Translations under genes and position numbers: made by a program
Notes under the pieces: model-generated
Told to the model about the DNA's origin: nothing
What the model saw: the letters and a program-made list of their open reading frames with translations, nothing else
Databases searched by the model: none
Assembly (NCBI RefSeq): GCF_000975135.1
Contig: NZ_BBRF01000001.1
Location: forward strand, 1,304,380-1,368,379
DNA: 64,000 nucleotides
Direction of reading: 5' to 3'
Origin: Demequina aurantiaca
Lineage (GTDB): Bacteria; Actinomycetota; Actinomycetes; Actinomycetales; Demequinaceae
Shown: piece after piece, positions 43,394-53,712 of the stretch
Numbering within the stretch: position 1 is the stretch's first letter
How the letters are laid out: each line of letters opens with the position of its first letter

Positions 43394-46084
43394 ATGCACC
43401 CGCCCACCCATCAACCGTCAGCAGTTCGCCGCCCCACTAGGGGGATCGCGGCGACCGTGCTGGCTAGCCTGTTAGGGGCAACTCTGACTGCGGTGGCCGT
43501 CACGGCCAGCGCCACGGGCGCGAGCGCCGCCACTGCAAAATGTGAACCCGCGTGGTCCGCCGGCGCCACCTACGTCGGCGGAGATCTCGCCTCCTACGAC
43601 GGAGAGAACTACCGCGCTGCGTGGTGGACGCTTGGCGACACCCCGGGTGCAGCACAGTGGGGCCCGTGGAAGTCGCAGGGGGAGTGCGGCGGCATCGTGC
43701 CGGACCCCGACCCTTCCGTGACTCCCGACCCGGAGCCCTCAGTGACACCGGATCCTGAACCCTCGGTGACTCCCGATCCAGAGCCCTCTGTCACCCCAGA
43801 CCCGGAGCCGTCGGTGACGCCCGATCCCGAGCCCTCGGTCACTCCCGACCCAGAGCCCAATCCCAACGCCAACCCGGACGAGCAGTGTCGCCCCGACGGC
43901 ATGGCGCAGACTCCCGGCGTCGACACCCCGTACTGCGACGTGTACGGCACTGACGGACGCGAGATTCTGCCCAACAGTTTGGACCGCCGCGTCATCGGCT
44001 ACTTCACCAACTGGAGGACCGGCAAGAACGGCGCCCCGCAGTACCTGGCCAGTGACATTCCGTGGAACAAGCTCTCCCACATCAACTACGCCTTTGCGCA
44101 CGTGGGCCCCGACAACAAGGTGTCGGTCAACGCTGACGTCGCCGGCAACTCGTCGACGGACATGACGTGGCCAGGCACGCCTGGTGCGGAGATGGACCCG
44201 TCGCTGCCGTACACCGGGCACTTCAATCTGCTCAATAAGTACAAGGCGGCCAACCCCGGCGTGAAGGTACTTCCCGCCGTGGGCGGTTGGGCCGAGACCG
44301 GCGGCTACTTTGACGGCAATGGCGACCGTGTCGCATCGGGCGGCTTCTACACCATGACGGAGTCGCAGGCCAAGATCGACACCTTTGCGGACTCCGCCGT
44401 GGACTTCATCCGCGAGTACGGGTTCGACGGCGTAGACATTGACTACGAATACCCCACGTCCAACAACCAGGCTGGTAACCCCGATGACTTCGCCTTCTCC
44501 GACGCTAAGCGTGGAGAACTGTTCGAGGGCTACGTGGCGCTCATGAAGACGCTGCGTGAGAAGCTCGACGAGGCTGGCGCCGAGGACGGCGAGTACTACA
44601 TGCTCACCACCGCGACGCCCTCCTCCGGGTGGTTGCTGCGCGGTATGGAGGTCTTCCAGATCACCCAATACGCTGACTACGTCAACATGATGACCTACGA
44701 CCTGCACGGTGCCTGGAACAAGTTCGTGGGCGGCAACGCGGCGCTCTACGACGACGGCAAGGACGCCGAACTCGCTGCGGGCGGTGTCTACACCGGGTAC
44801 AAGGGCATCGGTTACCTCAACGCCGACTGGGCCTCGCACTACTTCCGCGGTGCCATGCAGGGCGGCCGCATCAATCTGGGCGTGCCGTTCTACACTCGCG
44901 GCTTCCAGGGAGTGACCGGCGGCACCTACGGCATGGGAGGCACGGCGGCAGCACCCGCGGGCTTCACCTGCCCCGCAGGCACCAACGGCAAGTGCGGCTG
45001 GGGTGCCGAGGGGATCGACAACCTCTGGTACGACACGGACCCGCAGGGCAACGCGGTTCCCGCCGGCGTCAATCCCATCTGGCACGCGCTCAACCTCGAA
45101 AACGACATCGTGGGGGATTACGCCGCGGCGTACAACGTGCCCACCACCATCGAGGGCAACTACGAGCACCACTTTGACCCGGTCACCAAGAACGAGTGGT
45201 GGTGGAACCCGCAGACCAAGGTGTTCCTGTCCGGCGACTCGACCGACGCGATCACGGCCAAGGCCGACTACGTCAACGACACCGGCCTGGGCGGCCTGAT
45301 GATCTGGGAGCTCGCGGGAGACTACGGCTTCAACGAGGCCAAGGGCCAGTACGAGATGGGCGAGACCCTGGTGGATCTCATGCACGACAAGTTCACCAGC
45401 ACCACGCCTTACGGCGCGAGCAAGGCGAACGCCGACCGGCCGATGCCGTCGCAGGCTCTTGACGTCAGCATCGACTACACGGAGTTCGCCTTGGGAGACA
45501 ACAACTACCCGATCTCTCCCAAGGTCGTCTTCCGCAACAATGGCTCGTCGGATATCCCGGCAGGCTCGACGATCTCTTTCCAGTACGGCACCACCGACAC
45601 TGGCGAGATGAGCGACTGGAGCGGCTACGGCACCAAGGTGACCAAGAAGGGCCACACCGGAAACAACGTGGGCGGACTCGACGGCGACTTCCACACCGTG
45701 GCCTTCACCGTTCCTACCGGCGGCATCCCCGCTGGCGGGTCGATCACCAACCAGCTCAAGTGGGCGCTGCCTGTTGCGCAGTTCTCCAACGTGATCGTCA
45801 CGGTTGATGGCACCGACTACGCCACCACCTACGACCACCCGCGTGGCGTGACCGTGGTCAACGCCTCGACCGGCGGTGGCGGCGACGACGGAGACGGCGA
45901 TGGTGGTGACGGCGGTGACCCCGGCGCATGCACCTCCGCGGCCTGGGACAGCGGCGCTGTCTACAACGGCGGCGCCAAGGTGAGCCACGGTGGTCACGAG
46001 TGGACTGCGCGCTTCTGGACGCAGAACAACGAGCCGAGCATCGCGGACCCCTGGGGGCCGTGGGCAGACGCCGGTAGCTGCTGA
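43394..46084 (+). CDS. GH18 chitinase with two CBM5/12 modules
   Basis: An 896-residue secreted endochitinase-type enzyme. A signal peptide (about 1-48) is followed by a CBM5/12 chitin-binding domain (50-98, with AWWTLGDTPGAAQWGPW), a linker of repeated PDPEPSVT units, and the GH18 barrel (about 200-665). The active-site motif is DGVDIDYE at 345-352, with Glu352 as proton donor. Next is a chitinase C-terminal beta domain (about 687-820), a Gly/Asp linker and a second, diverged CBM5/12 (844-896). It hydrolyses beta-1,4 bonds of chitin outside the cell. It is followed by a terminator and a second chitinase gene. Confidence 0.95.
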   Translation: MHPPTHQPSAVRRPTRGIAATVLASLLGATLTAVAVTASATGASAATAKCEPAWSAGATYVGGDLASYDGENYRAAWWTLGDTPGAAQWGPWKSQGECGGIVPDPDPSVTPDPEPSVTPDPEPSVTPDPEPSVTPDPEPSVTPDPEPSVTPDPEPNPNANPDEQCRPDGMAQTPGVDTPYCDVYGTDGREILPNSLDRRVIGYFTNWRTGKNGAPQYLASDIPWNKLSHINYAFAHVGPDNKVSVNADVAGNSSTDMTWPGTPGAEMDPSLPYTGHFNLLNKYKAANPGVKVLPAVGGWAETGGYFDGNGDRVASGGFYTMTESQAKIDTFADSAVDFIREYGFDGVDIDYEYPTSNNQAGNPDDFAFSDAKRGELFEGYVALMKTLREKLDEAGAEDGEYYMLTTATPSSGWLLRGMEVFQITQYADYVNMMTYDLHGAWNKFVGGNAALYDDGKDAELAAGGVYTGYKGIGYLNADWASHYFRGAMQGGRINLGVPFYTRGFQGVTGGTYGMGGTAAAPAGFTCPAGTNGKCGWGAEGIDNLWYDTDPQGNAVPAGVNPIWHALNLENDIVGDYAAAYNVPTTIEGNYEHHFDPVTKNEWWWNPQTKVFLSGDSTDAITAKADYVNDTGLGGLMIWELAGDYGFNEAKGQYEMGETLVDLMHDKFTSTTPYGASKANADRPMPSQALDVSIDYTEFALGDNNYPISPKVVFRNNGSSDIPAGSTISFQYGTTDTGEMSDWSGYGTKVTKKGHTGNNVGGLDGDFHTVAFTVPTGGIPAGGSITNQLKWALPVAQFSNVIVTVDGTDYATTYDHPRGVTVVNASTGGGGDDGDGDGGDGGDPGACTSAAWDSGAVYNGGAKVSHGGHEWTARFWTQNNEPSIADPWGPWADAGSC

Positions 46085-46088
46085 TTGG

Positions 46089-46123
46089 GGTGGCGGGCCA
46101 TCGATGCCCGGTGTCCCGCCACC
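46089..46123 (+). terminator. Terminator between the chitinase genes
   Basis: GGTGGCGGG (46089-46097) pairs perfectly with CCCGCCACC (46115-46123), four bases after the chitinase stop, so the two chitinases are probably separate transcripts. Confidence 0.75.
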
Positions 46124-46277
46124 TGCTTCATCCTCCGGACAAACCACGTCCGGGACGCGCTCGTGGCCGCACCTGCCCCGAGCGCCCCTAGCACCATCAA
46201 GTACGTAGTACCCCACCCGCAGAACCCCACAACCTATGCACGATCAGGTACTCAACACTCAGAGAAGAGGAAGAGAC

Positions 46278-48239
46278 ATGACCTCAACCAAGAGGACAAG
46301 TCGGCTCGGCCCATGGGGCCGCGTTGGTTCCGTCGTCGCGTCGCTCGCGATCATTGGCACCGCAGCCACCGCAGCATCGGCCGCGACACCAGCCCCCGCG
46401 GCGGCTCCTACGGCGGCGCAACAAACCGTGGACTCCACGAACATCAATGGATTCCGCAACGTCGCCTATTTCACCCAATGGGGTGTGTACGGCCGCGACT
46501 ACAAGCTCAAGCAGTTGCAGGATTCGGGCACCATCAAGGACATCACCCACATCAACTACTCGTTCGGCAATATCCACCACCAGACGGGTAAGTGCTTCAT
46601 CGCCAACAAGGCGCAGGGAACCGGCCCCAACGGTTCCGATGGTGCCGGCGACGCCTGGGCCGACTTCGGCATGGGATACACCACCGCCAATTCGGTTAAC
46701 GGCACTGCCGACAAGTGGGACCAACCCCTCGCCGGTTCTTTCAATCAGCTCAAGCAGATTAAGGAGCTCAACCCCAACGTCAAGGCCATCATTTCGCTCG
46801 GTGGGTGGACCTGGTCAAAGAACTTCTCCACGGTCGCCTCCACCGACGCGAAGCGCAAGGCGTTCGTCTCCTCCTGCATCGACCTCTACATCAAGGGCAA
46901 CCTGCCCACGATTGATGGCAAGGGTGGCCCCGGTGCCGCGGCTGGCGTATTTGACGGCATCGACCTGGACTGGGAATGGCCGGGATCTCCCAACGGGCTG
47001 GAAGGGAACGTCGTAGACGCCGTCAACGACAAGGAGAACTTCCGCCTCCTTATCCAGGAGTTCCGTGACCAGTTGGACGCCTATGGCGACCCGCTGGGCA
47101 AGCACTATGTGCTGTCGGCCTTCTTGCCGGCCAACCCCGCGGACATCGCGTCGGGTGGCTGGAACGACCCCCGTATCTTCGAGGATCTCGACTACGGAAA
47201 CGTGCAGGGCTATGACCTTCACGGCGCCTGGGACCCGACGCTGACGGGGCACCAGGGCAACCTGTACGACGACCCGGCCGACACGCGACCCGCCTCCAAG
47301 AAGTTCTCGGTCGACAAGGCCGTCAAGGAGTACATCAACGCAGGCATCGCGCCCGAGCAGCTGGGGCTGGGCATGGCCATGTACGGCCGTGGCTGGAAGG
47401 GCGCAACCAGCGCCGACGCATGGACCGCCGCCAATGGCGCCGGCCCCGGCACCTGGGAGGCTGGCAACGAGGACTACGACAAGCTCAAGAACCTCGGAAC
47501 CAGCTACTACGACGCCAGCATTGGTGCCTCGTGGCGTTACAACGGCGACCAGTGGTGGAGCCTGGATGACCCCAAGTCGGTCGCGATCAAGGCCGACTAC
47601 ATCCGCGAAAAGGGCCTCGGTGGCGCCATGTGGTGGGAGCTCTCGGGCGACCGCAACGGTGTGCTCACGACCGCGCTGATGAACAAGCTGGGCACCGGAG
47701 CATCGGGACCCATCGATGGCGGTCCCATTGTCACGCCGACGCCCACGCCCGATCCGACGGTAACGCCGGATCCCGACCCGACGGTAACGCCGGACCCTGA
47801 TCCCACGGTCACGCCGGATCCCGACCCGACCGACCCGCCGAACGCGTGCACCATCACGCCCTGGGCCGCGGCCACTGCGTACACCGGTGGTGCAACGGTT
47901 GTCTACAACGACATCGTGTACGAGGCAAAGTGGTGGACGCAGGGTGACCAGCCTGGTGCGGCTCAGTGGGGGCCATGGAAGGTCGTGGACACCTGTGGTG
48001 ACCCGCTTCCGGACCCTGACCCCACGGTGACGCCGGATCCCGACCCGACGGTCACTCCGGACCCGGATCCCACGGAACCGCCCAGCGAGTGCGCGGCCGC
48101 TTGGTCCGCATCGGCGGTCTACGTAGGCGGAGCCACCGCAACGTACGGCGGCCACGCCTACGAGGCAAAGTGGTGGACGCAGGGTGACCAGCCCGGCGCC
48201 GCTCAGTGGGGTCCGTGGAAGGACCTTGGCGCTTGCTAA
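46278..48239 (+). CDS. GH18 chitinase with two C-terminal CBM5/12 modules
   Basis: A 653-residue secreted chitinase. A signal peptide (about 1-40) precedes the GH18 barrel (about 60-455), whose catalytic motif is DGIDLDWE at 226-233 with Glu233 as proton donor, and SLGGWTWSKNF as the other GH18 signature. Linkers of PDPDPTVT units separate two CBM5/12 domains (about 521-569 and 603-653), nearly identical around EAKWWTQGDQPGAAQWGPWK. Domain order is opposite to the first chitinase, and the DWE motif places it in a different GH18 subgroup, so the two enzymes probably complement each other. The ATG at 46278 follows GAAGAGGAAGAG. Confidence 0.95.
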   Translation: MTSTKRTSRLGPWGRVGSVVASLAIIGTAATAASAATPAPAAAPTAAQQTVDSTNINGFRNVAYFTQWGVYGRDYKLKQLQDSGTIKDITHINYSFGNIHHQTGKCFIANKAQGTGPNGSDGAGDAWADFGMGYTTANSVNGTADKWDQPLAGSFNQLKQIKELNPNVKAIISLGGWTWSKNFSTVASTDAKRKAFVSSCIDLYIKGNLPTIDGKGGPGAAAGVFDGIDLDWEWPGSPNGLEGNVVDAVNDKENFRLLIQEFRDQLDAYGDPLGKHYVLSAFLPANPADIASGGWNDPRIFEDLDYGNVQGYDLHGAWDPTLTGHQGNLYDDPADTRPASKKFSVDKAVKEYINAGIAPEQLGLGMAMYGRGWKGATSADAWTAANGAGPGTWEAGNEDYDKLKNLGTSYYDASIGASWRYNGDQWWSLDDPKSVAIKADYIREKGLGGAMWWELSGDRNGVLTTALMNKLGTGASGPIDGGPIVTPTPTPDPTVTPDPDPTVTPDPDPTVTPDPDPTDPPNACTITPWAAATAYTGGATVVYNDIVYEAKWWTQGDQPGAAQWGPWKVVDTCGDPLPDPDPTVTPDPDPTVTPDPDPTEPPSECAAAWSASAVYVGGATATYGGHAYEAKWWTQGDQPGAAQWGPWKDLGAC

Positions 48240-48256
48240 CATGCAACACAGCACGG

Positions 48257-48865
48257 ATGCTCCCCGTCGCACTCGCCGTGGGCTTGCTCACGGTCGGGTG
48301 CGCGGGGGGCGTCTCCGCGCCCGGCGCGCCGCACGCCGATGCTGCGGACAGTAGCGCCGCATCGTCCAGCGGGGCCGCGGGGGAGGCAGGCTCGGACTCG
48401 ATCGCGGACGCGCCGCTCATGCCCGTCGGACCGCTAGCGATTCCGGCGGCCGACTTCTGGGCGCCTGGCGAGGACACTGGCTCGATTGCCGTGGTCACCG
48501 CCGGCGGTTGTGAGGACGGGACCAATTGCCCGGCCTTCGCCGTGGTGAGCGGGGCGGGCGCTCACGCGACCGATCAGGCGATCCTCGACGACGGCATCGG
48601 CTGTCCTGGGGGAGAGGGAATGATGCCGGTGAGCGCGACCCCCGCATCGGCGCAAGCCACTCCGGTAGCCGGAAGCACGGGCACGGTGCAGGTCTTTGAT
48701 GTGACGTGTGCTGACGCTGACGGCGCGGGGGCAATCGCAATTCAGCAGCGCCAGTGGAGCGTGGGCGGCGCGGAGGGGCTCGTGACGATCGTGGATCGCT
48801 GGTCGTTCGCGGAGCTGGGAGACAGGGTGGCAGGTGCGCAGTGGCTCGATGAGGCGGGCGAATAG
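48257..48865 (+). CDS. Small secreted lipoprotein of unknown function
   Basis: About 202 residues with a hydrophobic signal and lipobox-like LLTVGC (Cys15), a Ser/Ala/Gly-rich tether and a compact domain with four or more Cys (GCEDGTNCPAF, DGIGCPGGEG, DVTCADADG) that may form disulfides. It begins 17 bases after the second chitinase and may share its transcript. The start is uncertain because no ribosome site is clear; the longer in-frame option begins inside the chitinase gene. Confidence 0.6.
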   Translation: MLPVALAVGLLTVGCAGGVSAPGAPHADAADSSAASSSGAAGEAGSDSIADAPLMPVGPLAIPAADFWAPGEDTGSIAVVTAGGCEDGTNCPAFAVVSGAGAHATDQAILDDGIGCPGGEGMMPVSATPASAQATPVAGSTGTVQVFDVTCADADGAGAIAIQQRQWSVGGAEGLVTIVDRWSFAELGDRVAGAQWLDEAGE

Positions 48866-48953
48866 GGGGTGCTCCCCAAAAGCGCGTACAACCGCTAGAC
48901 TGGAGTGCTGGCCCATGAGGGACCGGACCCCCAATCTTTGAATCGAGTTTTCT

Positions 48954-50852
48954 ATGCCCTTGCGCTCAGACCTGCGCAACGTCGCCATCGTGGCCCACGT
49001 TGACCACGGTAAGACCACCCTCGTTGACGCCATGCTCGTACAGGGCGGCGCCTACGGTGACCACGCACACGTCGAGGACCGTGCGATGGACTCCGGCGAC
49101 CTTGAGCGCGAAAAGGGCATCACGATCCTCGCCAAGAACACGGCGATCCGTTACACCGGTGCGCACTCGATCGAGGGTGGCGTCACCATCAACGTGATCG
49201 ACACCCCAGGTCACGCGGACTTCGGTGGCGAGGTTGAGCGTGGACTGTCCATGGTTGACGGCGTTGTGCTCCTGGTCGACGCATCCGAGGGCCCACTTCC
49301 GCAGACGCGCTTTGTGCTCCGTAAGGCGCTCGCGGCCAAGCTTCCCGTCATCATCGTCGTCAACAAGGTTGACCGCCCCGACTCGCGCATCAGCGCCGTG
49401 GTCGAAGAGAGCCACGACCTGCTGCTCGGCCTTGCGGGAGACCTTGAGGACGAGGTCCCCGACCTCGACGTCGACGCGCTGCTTGAGGTGCCCGTAGTCT
49501 TCGCGTCCGCCAAGGCGGGTCGCGCCAGCATCGAGCAGCCCGGCGACGGAGAACTGCCCACCGAGGAAAACCTCGAGCCGCTGTTCAAGGTCATCATGGA
49601 CACCATCCCCGCGCCGTCTTACGACGATGATGCGCCTCTTCAGGCTCACGTCACCAACCTCGACGCCTCGCCGTTCCTCGGTCGCCTCGCGCTGCTGCGT
49701 GTCTTCAACGGCACCATCACCAAGGGCCAGACGGTCGCTTGGGCTCGCGCCGATGGCACCATGAAGAACGTCAAAATCACCGAGTTGCTGGAGACCAAGG
49801 GCCTGACCCGTGTCCCCGCAGAGTCGGCTGGCCCCGGCGACATCGTCGCCGTCGCGGGTATCGAGGGGATCACCATTGGTGAGACGTTGACCGATGTCGA
49901 CGACCCCCGCCCGCTGCCGCTCATCACAGTGGATGACCCTGCGATCTCCATGACCATCGGTATCAACACGTCACCGCTCGCCGGACGCGTCAAGGGGGCC
50001 AAGGTCACGGCCCGCCAGGTCAAGGACCGCCTAGACAAGGAGCTCATCGGTAACGTGTCGCTCCGCGTACTGCCCACCGAGCGTCCCGACGCTTGGGAAG
50101 TTCAGGGCCGTGGCGAGCTTGCGCTGGCCATCCTGGTCGAGCAGATGCGTCGCGAGGGCTTTGAGCTCACGGTCGGCAAGCCGCAGGTCGTCACCAAGGA
50201 GATCGATGGCAAGAAGCACGAGCCGATGGAGCACCTCACCATCGACGTGCCCGAGGAGCACCTCGGCGCCGTCACGCAGCTGCTCGCCTCTCGCAAGGGT
50301 CGCATGGAGAACATGTCGAACCACGGCACCGGCTGGGTCCGCATGGAATTCGTCGTGCCCGCCCGCGGCCTGATCGGCTTCCGCACCATCTTCCTGACGG
50401 ACACGCGTGGCACCGGCATCGCGTCCTCCATCGCACACGGCTACGAGCCCTGGGCCGGCTTCATCGAGTTCCGTGTCAACGGCTCGCTGGTCGCTGACCG
50501 TGCGGGTGTCGTGACGCCGTTCGCCATGATCAACCTGCAGGAGCGCGGCTCCTTCTTCGTCGACCCCACCTCGGAGGTCTACGAGGGCATGATCGTGGGC
50601 GAGAACTCGCGCAACGAGGACATGGACGTCAACATCACCAAGGAGAAGAAGCTCACCAACATGCGTGCAGCCTCATCCGACTCGTTCGAGAACCTGACGC
50701 CCCCGCGTCACCTGACGCTCGAGGAGTGCCTGGAGTTCGCCCGCGAGGACGAGTGTGTCGAGGTCACGCCGGAGAAGACCCGGATTCGCAAGGTCATCCT
50801 GGGTGCAAACGAGCGTGCACGCACCGCGTCGAAGGCAAAGCGCGACAACTAG
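48954..50852 (+). CDS. typA: Translational GTPase TypA/BipA
   Basis: A 632-residue ribosome-binding GTPase related to EF-G that supports ribosome assembly and growth under stress. G1 is [10 protein letters not shown]2 lies in [10 protein letters not shown]3 is DTPGHADF and G4 is NKVDRP. Domains II and V and the TypA-specific C-terminus ([28 protein letters not shown]) are present. Normal length. It is followed by a strong terminator. Confidence 0.97.
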   Translation: MPLRSDLRNVAIVAHVDHGKTTLVDAMLVQGGAYGDHAHVEDRAMDSGDLEREKGITILAKNTAIRYTGAHSIEGGVTINVIDTPGHADFGGEVERGLSMVDGVVLLVDASEGPLPQTRFVLRKALAAKLPVIIVVNKVDRPDSRISAVVEESHDLLLGLAGDLEDEVPDLDVDALLEVPVVFASAKAGRASIEQPGDGELPTEENLEPLFKVIMDTIPAPSYDDDAPLQAHVTNLDASPFLGRLALLRVFNGTITKGQTVAWARADGTMKNVKITELLETKGLTRVPAESAGPGDIVAVAGIEGITIGETLTDVDDPRPLPLITVDDPAISMTIGINTSPLAGRVKGAKVTARQVKDRLDKELIGNVSLRVLPTERPDAWEVQGRGELALAILVEQMRREGFELTVGKPQVVTKEIDGKKHEPMEHLTIDVPEEHLGAVTQLLASRKGRMENMSNHGTGWVRMEFVVPARGLIGFRTIFLTDTRGTGIASSIAHGYEPWAGFIEFRVNGSLVADRAGVVTPFAMINLQERGSFFVDPTSEVYEGMIVGENSRNEDMDVNITKEKKLTNMRAASSDSFENLTPPRHLTLEECLEFAREDECVEVTPEKTRIRKVILGANERARTASKAKRDN

Positions 50853-50870
50853 TCCGCACACACCGTCACT

Positions 50871-50917
50871 CAACGCGGCGGCGACTGTCACAAACGTGAC
50901 CGGTCGCCGCCGCGTTG
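50871..50917 (+). terminator. Terminator after typA
   Basis: A 15-bp perfect stem (50871-50885 with 50903-50917) encloses a second short stem GTCAC/GTGAC. It lies 18 bases past the typA stop. Confidence 0.85.
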
Positions 50918-50954
50918 TCGTTGCGGCTTGTCGTTCCCGCCTATCCTGGGAAGC

Positions 50955-51308
50955 ATGATTCGCTCCGCCCTCGGCTACCTGGTGCTCGCGATCGTTGGGT
51001 TGATTGCCGCATTGGTTGGGGCGAGTGCCTACCGAGCGATTGCACCCTTCGGCCTCGTCCTGTGCATCCTGCTGATGCTCGTCGCCACCGTCTTCGCGCG
51101 TACGTGGAAGGAATGGTCGGGCATCGCGGTCTTCGCTGGTGCGTGGGCCGTGCTGACGTATGTCCTATCCCTCGAAGGGCCGGGGGGCTCGTTGCTGATC
51201 GCTACCGATGGCTACGGATACGGCTGGCTGTTTGGCGGATCGCTCGCCATCGTCGTGGTCTGCCTGATCCCGCGTCGGGTGCTTTTTGGGAGGAACGATG
51301 TCGCGTAA
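50955..51308 (+). CDS. Small four-helix membrane protein (DUF6113-like)
   Basis: A 117-residue protein made almost entirely of four hydrophobic helices (LVLAIVGLIAALVGASAY, FGLVLCILLMLVATVFA, GIAVFAGAWAVLTYVLSL, WLFGGSLAIVVVCLIP). It resembles small membrane proteins of the DUF6113 type found in actinobacteria; function is unknown. A TATCCT hexamer 7 nt before ATG 50955 suggests a leaderless start. It overlaps the VanW-domain gene by 11 bases. Confidence 0.75.
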   Translation: MIRSALGYLVLAIVGLIAALVGASAYRAIAPFGLVLCILLMLVATVFARTWKEWSGIAVFAGAWAVLTYVLSLEGPGGSLLIATDGYGYGWLFGGSLAIVVVCLIPRRVLFGRNDVA

Positions 51309-53622
51309 GCGCGATGCCGAGCGGGCACTGCGGGACCAGCAGGCGGAAGCCAGGCGGCGCAGCAACGCGCACCGATCGCTGCGCAAACGTGCGGAAAAAC
51401 GCCAGGCAGCCGCCGATGCCGGGGTAGCCGGCGGTGCGGACGCCAGCAGCGTCGCCGACAATTCCGTGGACGAGGCCGCCGAGGCCCCCACCGACACCGT
51501 GGTGTTTGCGCGAGTCCCCGAGTTCCTGCGCACCTCGGAGGAGATCGAGGTCACGGACGGTGAGGCTGACAGCGAAACCGAAACCGAAACCGAGGCCGAT
51601 GCCGACGCCGTCGCAGTCGCGGAATCCGACCAAGATGTTGATGGTGAAGACGATTCCGATGACAATGCGGCCGCGGGTATTGCCGCCGCGGCGGTCGCTG
51701 CGGACCTCGCTATCGAGCATCCTTCCGAGGGAGAGCTAGGCGCAGGCGACGTCGACGCGGAAGATGACCCCAACGTGGCTGGCGATTCGGACGCTGGCGC
51801 CGAACCCGAAGTCATCGCACCGCCTGAGGATGCCCCGGCATCGGCGCAAGAGACTACGATGGTCATGGAGCCCGTCGGGCTCGATGCCGCCGACCGGTTC
51901 GCGGTGGAGGAGGAGACCGTCCTCGAGGCGACGGTCATCGACGAGCCCGTGGAGATCGAGCCCAAGAAGCGCCGCCGTTGGCCCTGGATCGTGCTGGTCA
52001 TCCTGCTGGTGCTCGCCGCCGCGTACTACGCGTTCGCCACGTACTTTGGCGACCGGGTACCTGCGAATACCCAGGCGCTCGGCGTGGAGATCGGCGAGAT
52101 GGACGTGGCGACCGCCACGAAGACTCTCGACGAGGCGGCAACTGTCATGGAGTCGGCGCCGATCACGCTGACCGCGGGTGGCGTCGATACGACGATCGTT
52201 CCCAGCGAATCCGGCCTGAGCATCGACACCGCTGCGATGGTCGAGGAAGCCACGGGCTTTACCCTCAATCCTGTCAAGATCGTCGCCCACTTCACCACAG
52301 GTTCGGAACTCGAGCCGGTCGTCGTGGTCGATGACGACGCGATGGACGTCGCGATGAAGAGCGCCTCCGTGCAACTCGACACCACGGCCAAGAACGCCAC
52401 GGTAGTCATCACTGGCACGACCGCGTCCGCGAACCCCGGTGAGCCCTCGGTGACGGTGGACCACGACGACACCGCGGCTCGGATCGAGAACGGGTGGCCG
52501 GCACAGACGGACTTCGACGCCGCGGCCGCGGTCGTGGACGCGGACATCTCGGACTATGAGGCAGACCGCATGGTCGAGACCCTCAACGACACCGTGCTCG
52601 CGTCCTCGGTCACGCTGACTGGACCCAATGGGGATGTGTCATTGACGCCAACGCAGTTCGCGCCGTTTGTGTCCGCCGAGCCATCAGGTTCTCGCCTGGA
52701 GGTTGTGGCAGACGGTCCGGCACTGTCGACGGCCATGCTCGACGCGGACCCGGACCTCGAGAACGACGCGACGGATGCAACACTCACCTTCAATAAGAGC
52801 CACAAGCTCGTCACCACGGAGAGCGAGAACGGGCGCGCGCTCGATCAGGACGCCATGGGGCCCGTGCTCGTGGACGCGACGCTAGCGATTGATCACACGG
52901 CGCCCATCGCCTACAGCGAAGTCCACCCCAAGGTGTCGTCGACGGACCTCGGAATTGACGACTACAAGGAGATCGTCTCCTCGTTCTCGACGCCGCTCAC
53001 TAACGAGCCGATCCGCACCAAGAACCTGGTGCGGGCCGCGGAGAAGGTCACCGGCGTGACCATCATGCCTGGCAAGGAATTCAACTTGGCTGACGTGTTG
53101 CTGCCCATCACCACGGAGGGCGGGTACTTCCCCGCCCACGTGATCGAGAATGGCATTGTGCAGACTGCCGTGGGTGGCGGCCTCTCGCAGATGGCGACCA
53201 CCACGTTTAACGCGGGCTACTTCGCGGGCTACGAGGACATCGATCACCGCCCGCACTCGCAGTGGTTCCCGCGCTACCCAGCTGGTCGCGAGTCGACGAT
53301 CTACACGGGCCAGATCAACATGGTGTTCAAGAACAACACGCCGTACGCCGCCGTCATGAGCAGCTACGTTAAGGACAACAGGGTGTACGTCGAGGTCTGG
53401 TCCACGCCCTACTTCGAGGTCAAGACCAAGGCGTCACCCAAGACCAACGTGGTGCAGCCCACCACCGTGGAGATTGACAGTGATGACTGTCAGCCCAGTA
53501 ATTCGGGCGAGGCTGGCTTCTCGATTACCAACACGCGTACCGTCTACCTCGATGGCGACTTGGTCGATACCAACGTCCTCAAGTGGACGTACAAGCCCAC
53601 CAACAAGATTGTGTGCACGTAG
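51298..53622 (+). CDS. VanW-domain protein with acidic cytoplasmic tail
   Basis: A 774-residue membrane protein. A basic start (SRKRDAERALRDQQAEARRR) is followed by about 190 residues of very acidic, Asp/Glu/Ala-rich sequence, one transmembrane helix (about 224-246, after KKRRRWPW), two putative peptidoglycan-binding-4 type domains, and a VanW domain (about 569-700, with MPGKEFNLADVLLP and VGGGLSQMATTTFNA). VanW proteins are envelope proteins of unknown biochemical role, near vancomycin genes in enterococci. ATG 51298 follows GGGAGGAACG and lies inside the end of the preceding gene. Confidence 0.85.
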   Translation: MSRKRDAERALRDQQAEARRRSNAHRSLRKRAEKRQAAADAGVAGGADASSVADNSVDEAAEAPTDTVVFARVPEFLRTSEEIEVTDGEADSETETETEADADAVAVAESDQDVDGEDDSDDNAAAGIAAAAVAADLAIEHPSEGELGAGDVDAEDDPNVAGDSDAGAEPEVIAPPEDAPASAQETTMVMEPVGLDAADRFAVEEETVLEATVIDEPVEIEPKKRRRWPWIVLVILLVLAAAYYAFATYFGDRVPANTQALGVEIGEMDVATATKTLDEAATVMESAPITLTAGGVDTTIVPSESGLSIDTAAMVEEATGFTLNPVKIVAHFTTGSELEPVVVVDDDAMDVAMKSASVQLDTTAKNATVVITGTTASANPGEPSVTVDHDDTAARIENGWPAQTDFDAAAAVVDADISDYEADRMVETLNDTVLASSVTLTGPNGDVSLTPTQFAPFVSAEPSGSRLEVVADGPALSTAMLDADPDLENDATDATLTFNKSHKLVTTESENGRALDQDAMGPVLVDATLAIDHTAPIAYSEVHPKVSSTDLGIDDYKEIVSSFSTPLTNEPIRTKNLVRAAEKVTGVTIMPGKEFNLADVLLPITTEGGYFPAHVIENGIVQTAVGGGLSQMATTTFNAGYFAGYEDIDHRPHSQWFPRYPAGRESTIYTGQINMVFKNNTPYAAVMSSYVKDNRVYVEVWSTPYFEVKTKASPKTNVVQPTTVEIDSDDCQPSNSGEAGFSITNTRTVYLDGDLVDTNVLKWTYKPTNKIVCT

Positions 53623-53712
53623 GCGCCACTGAGCACCGCGTCCCCGCACCAAACGGCGGCGCATCGCTTGTATGATGGCGGTGTTCGTACCATCCAAGTA
53701 GGAGGAACCAAA

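Noticed and set aside
43700-43870. Tandem DNA repeats in the chitinase gene
   Set aside because: In-frame PDPEPSVT linker units, a normal feature of modular glycoside hydrolases, not a mobile or regulatory repeat.
43739-46216. An 825-codon open frame on the minus strand over the first chitinase
   Set aside because: Long antisense frames are expected opposite GC-rich genes; the plus strand carries all GH18 and CBM motifs.
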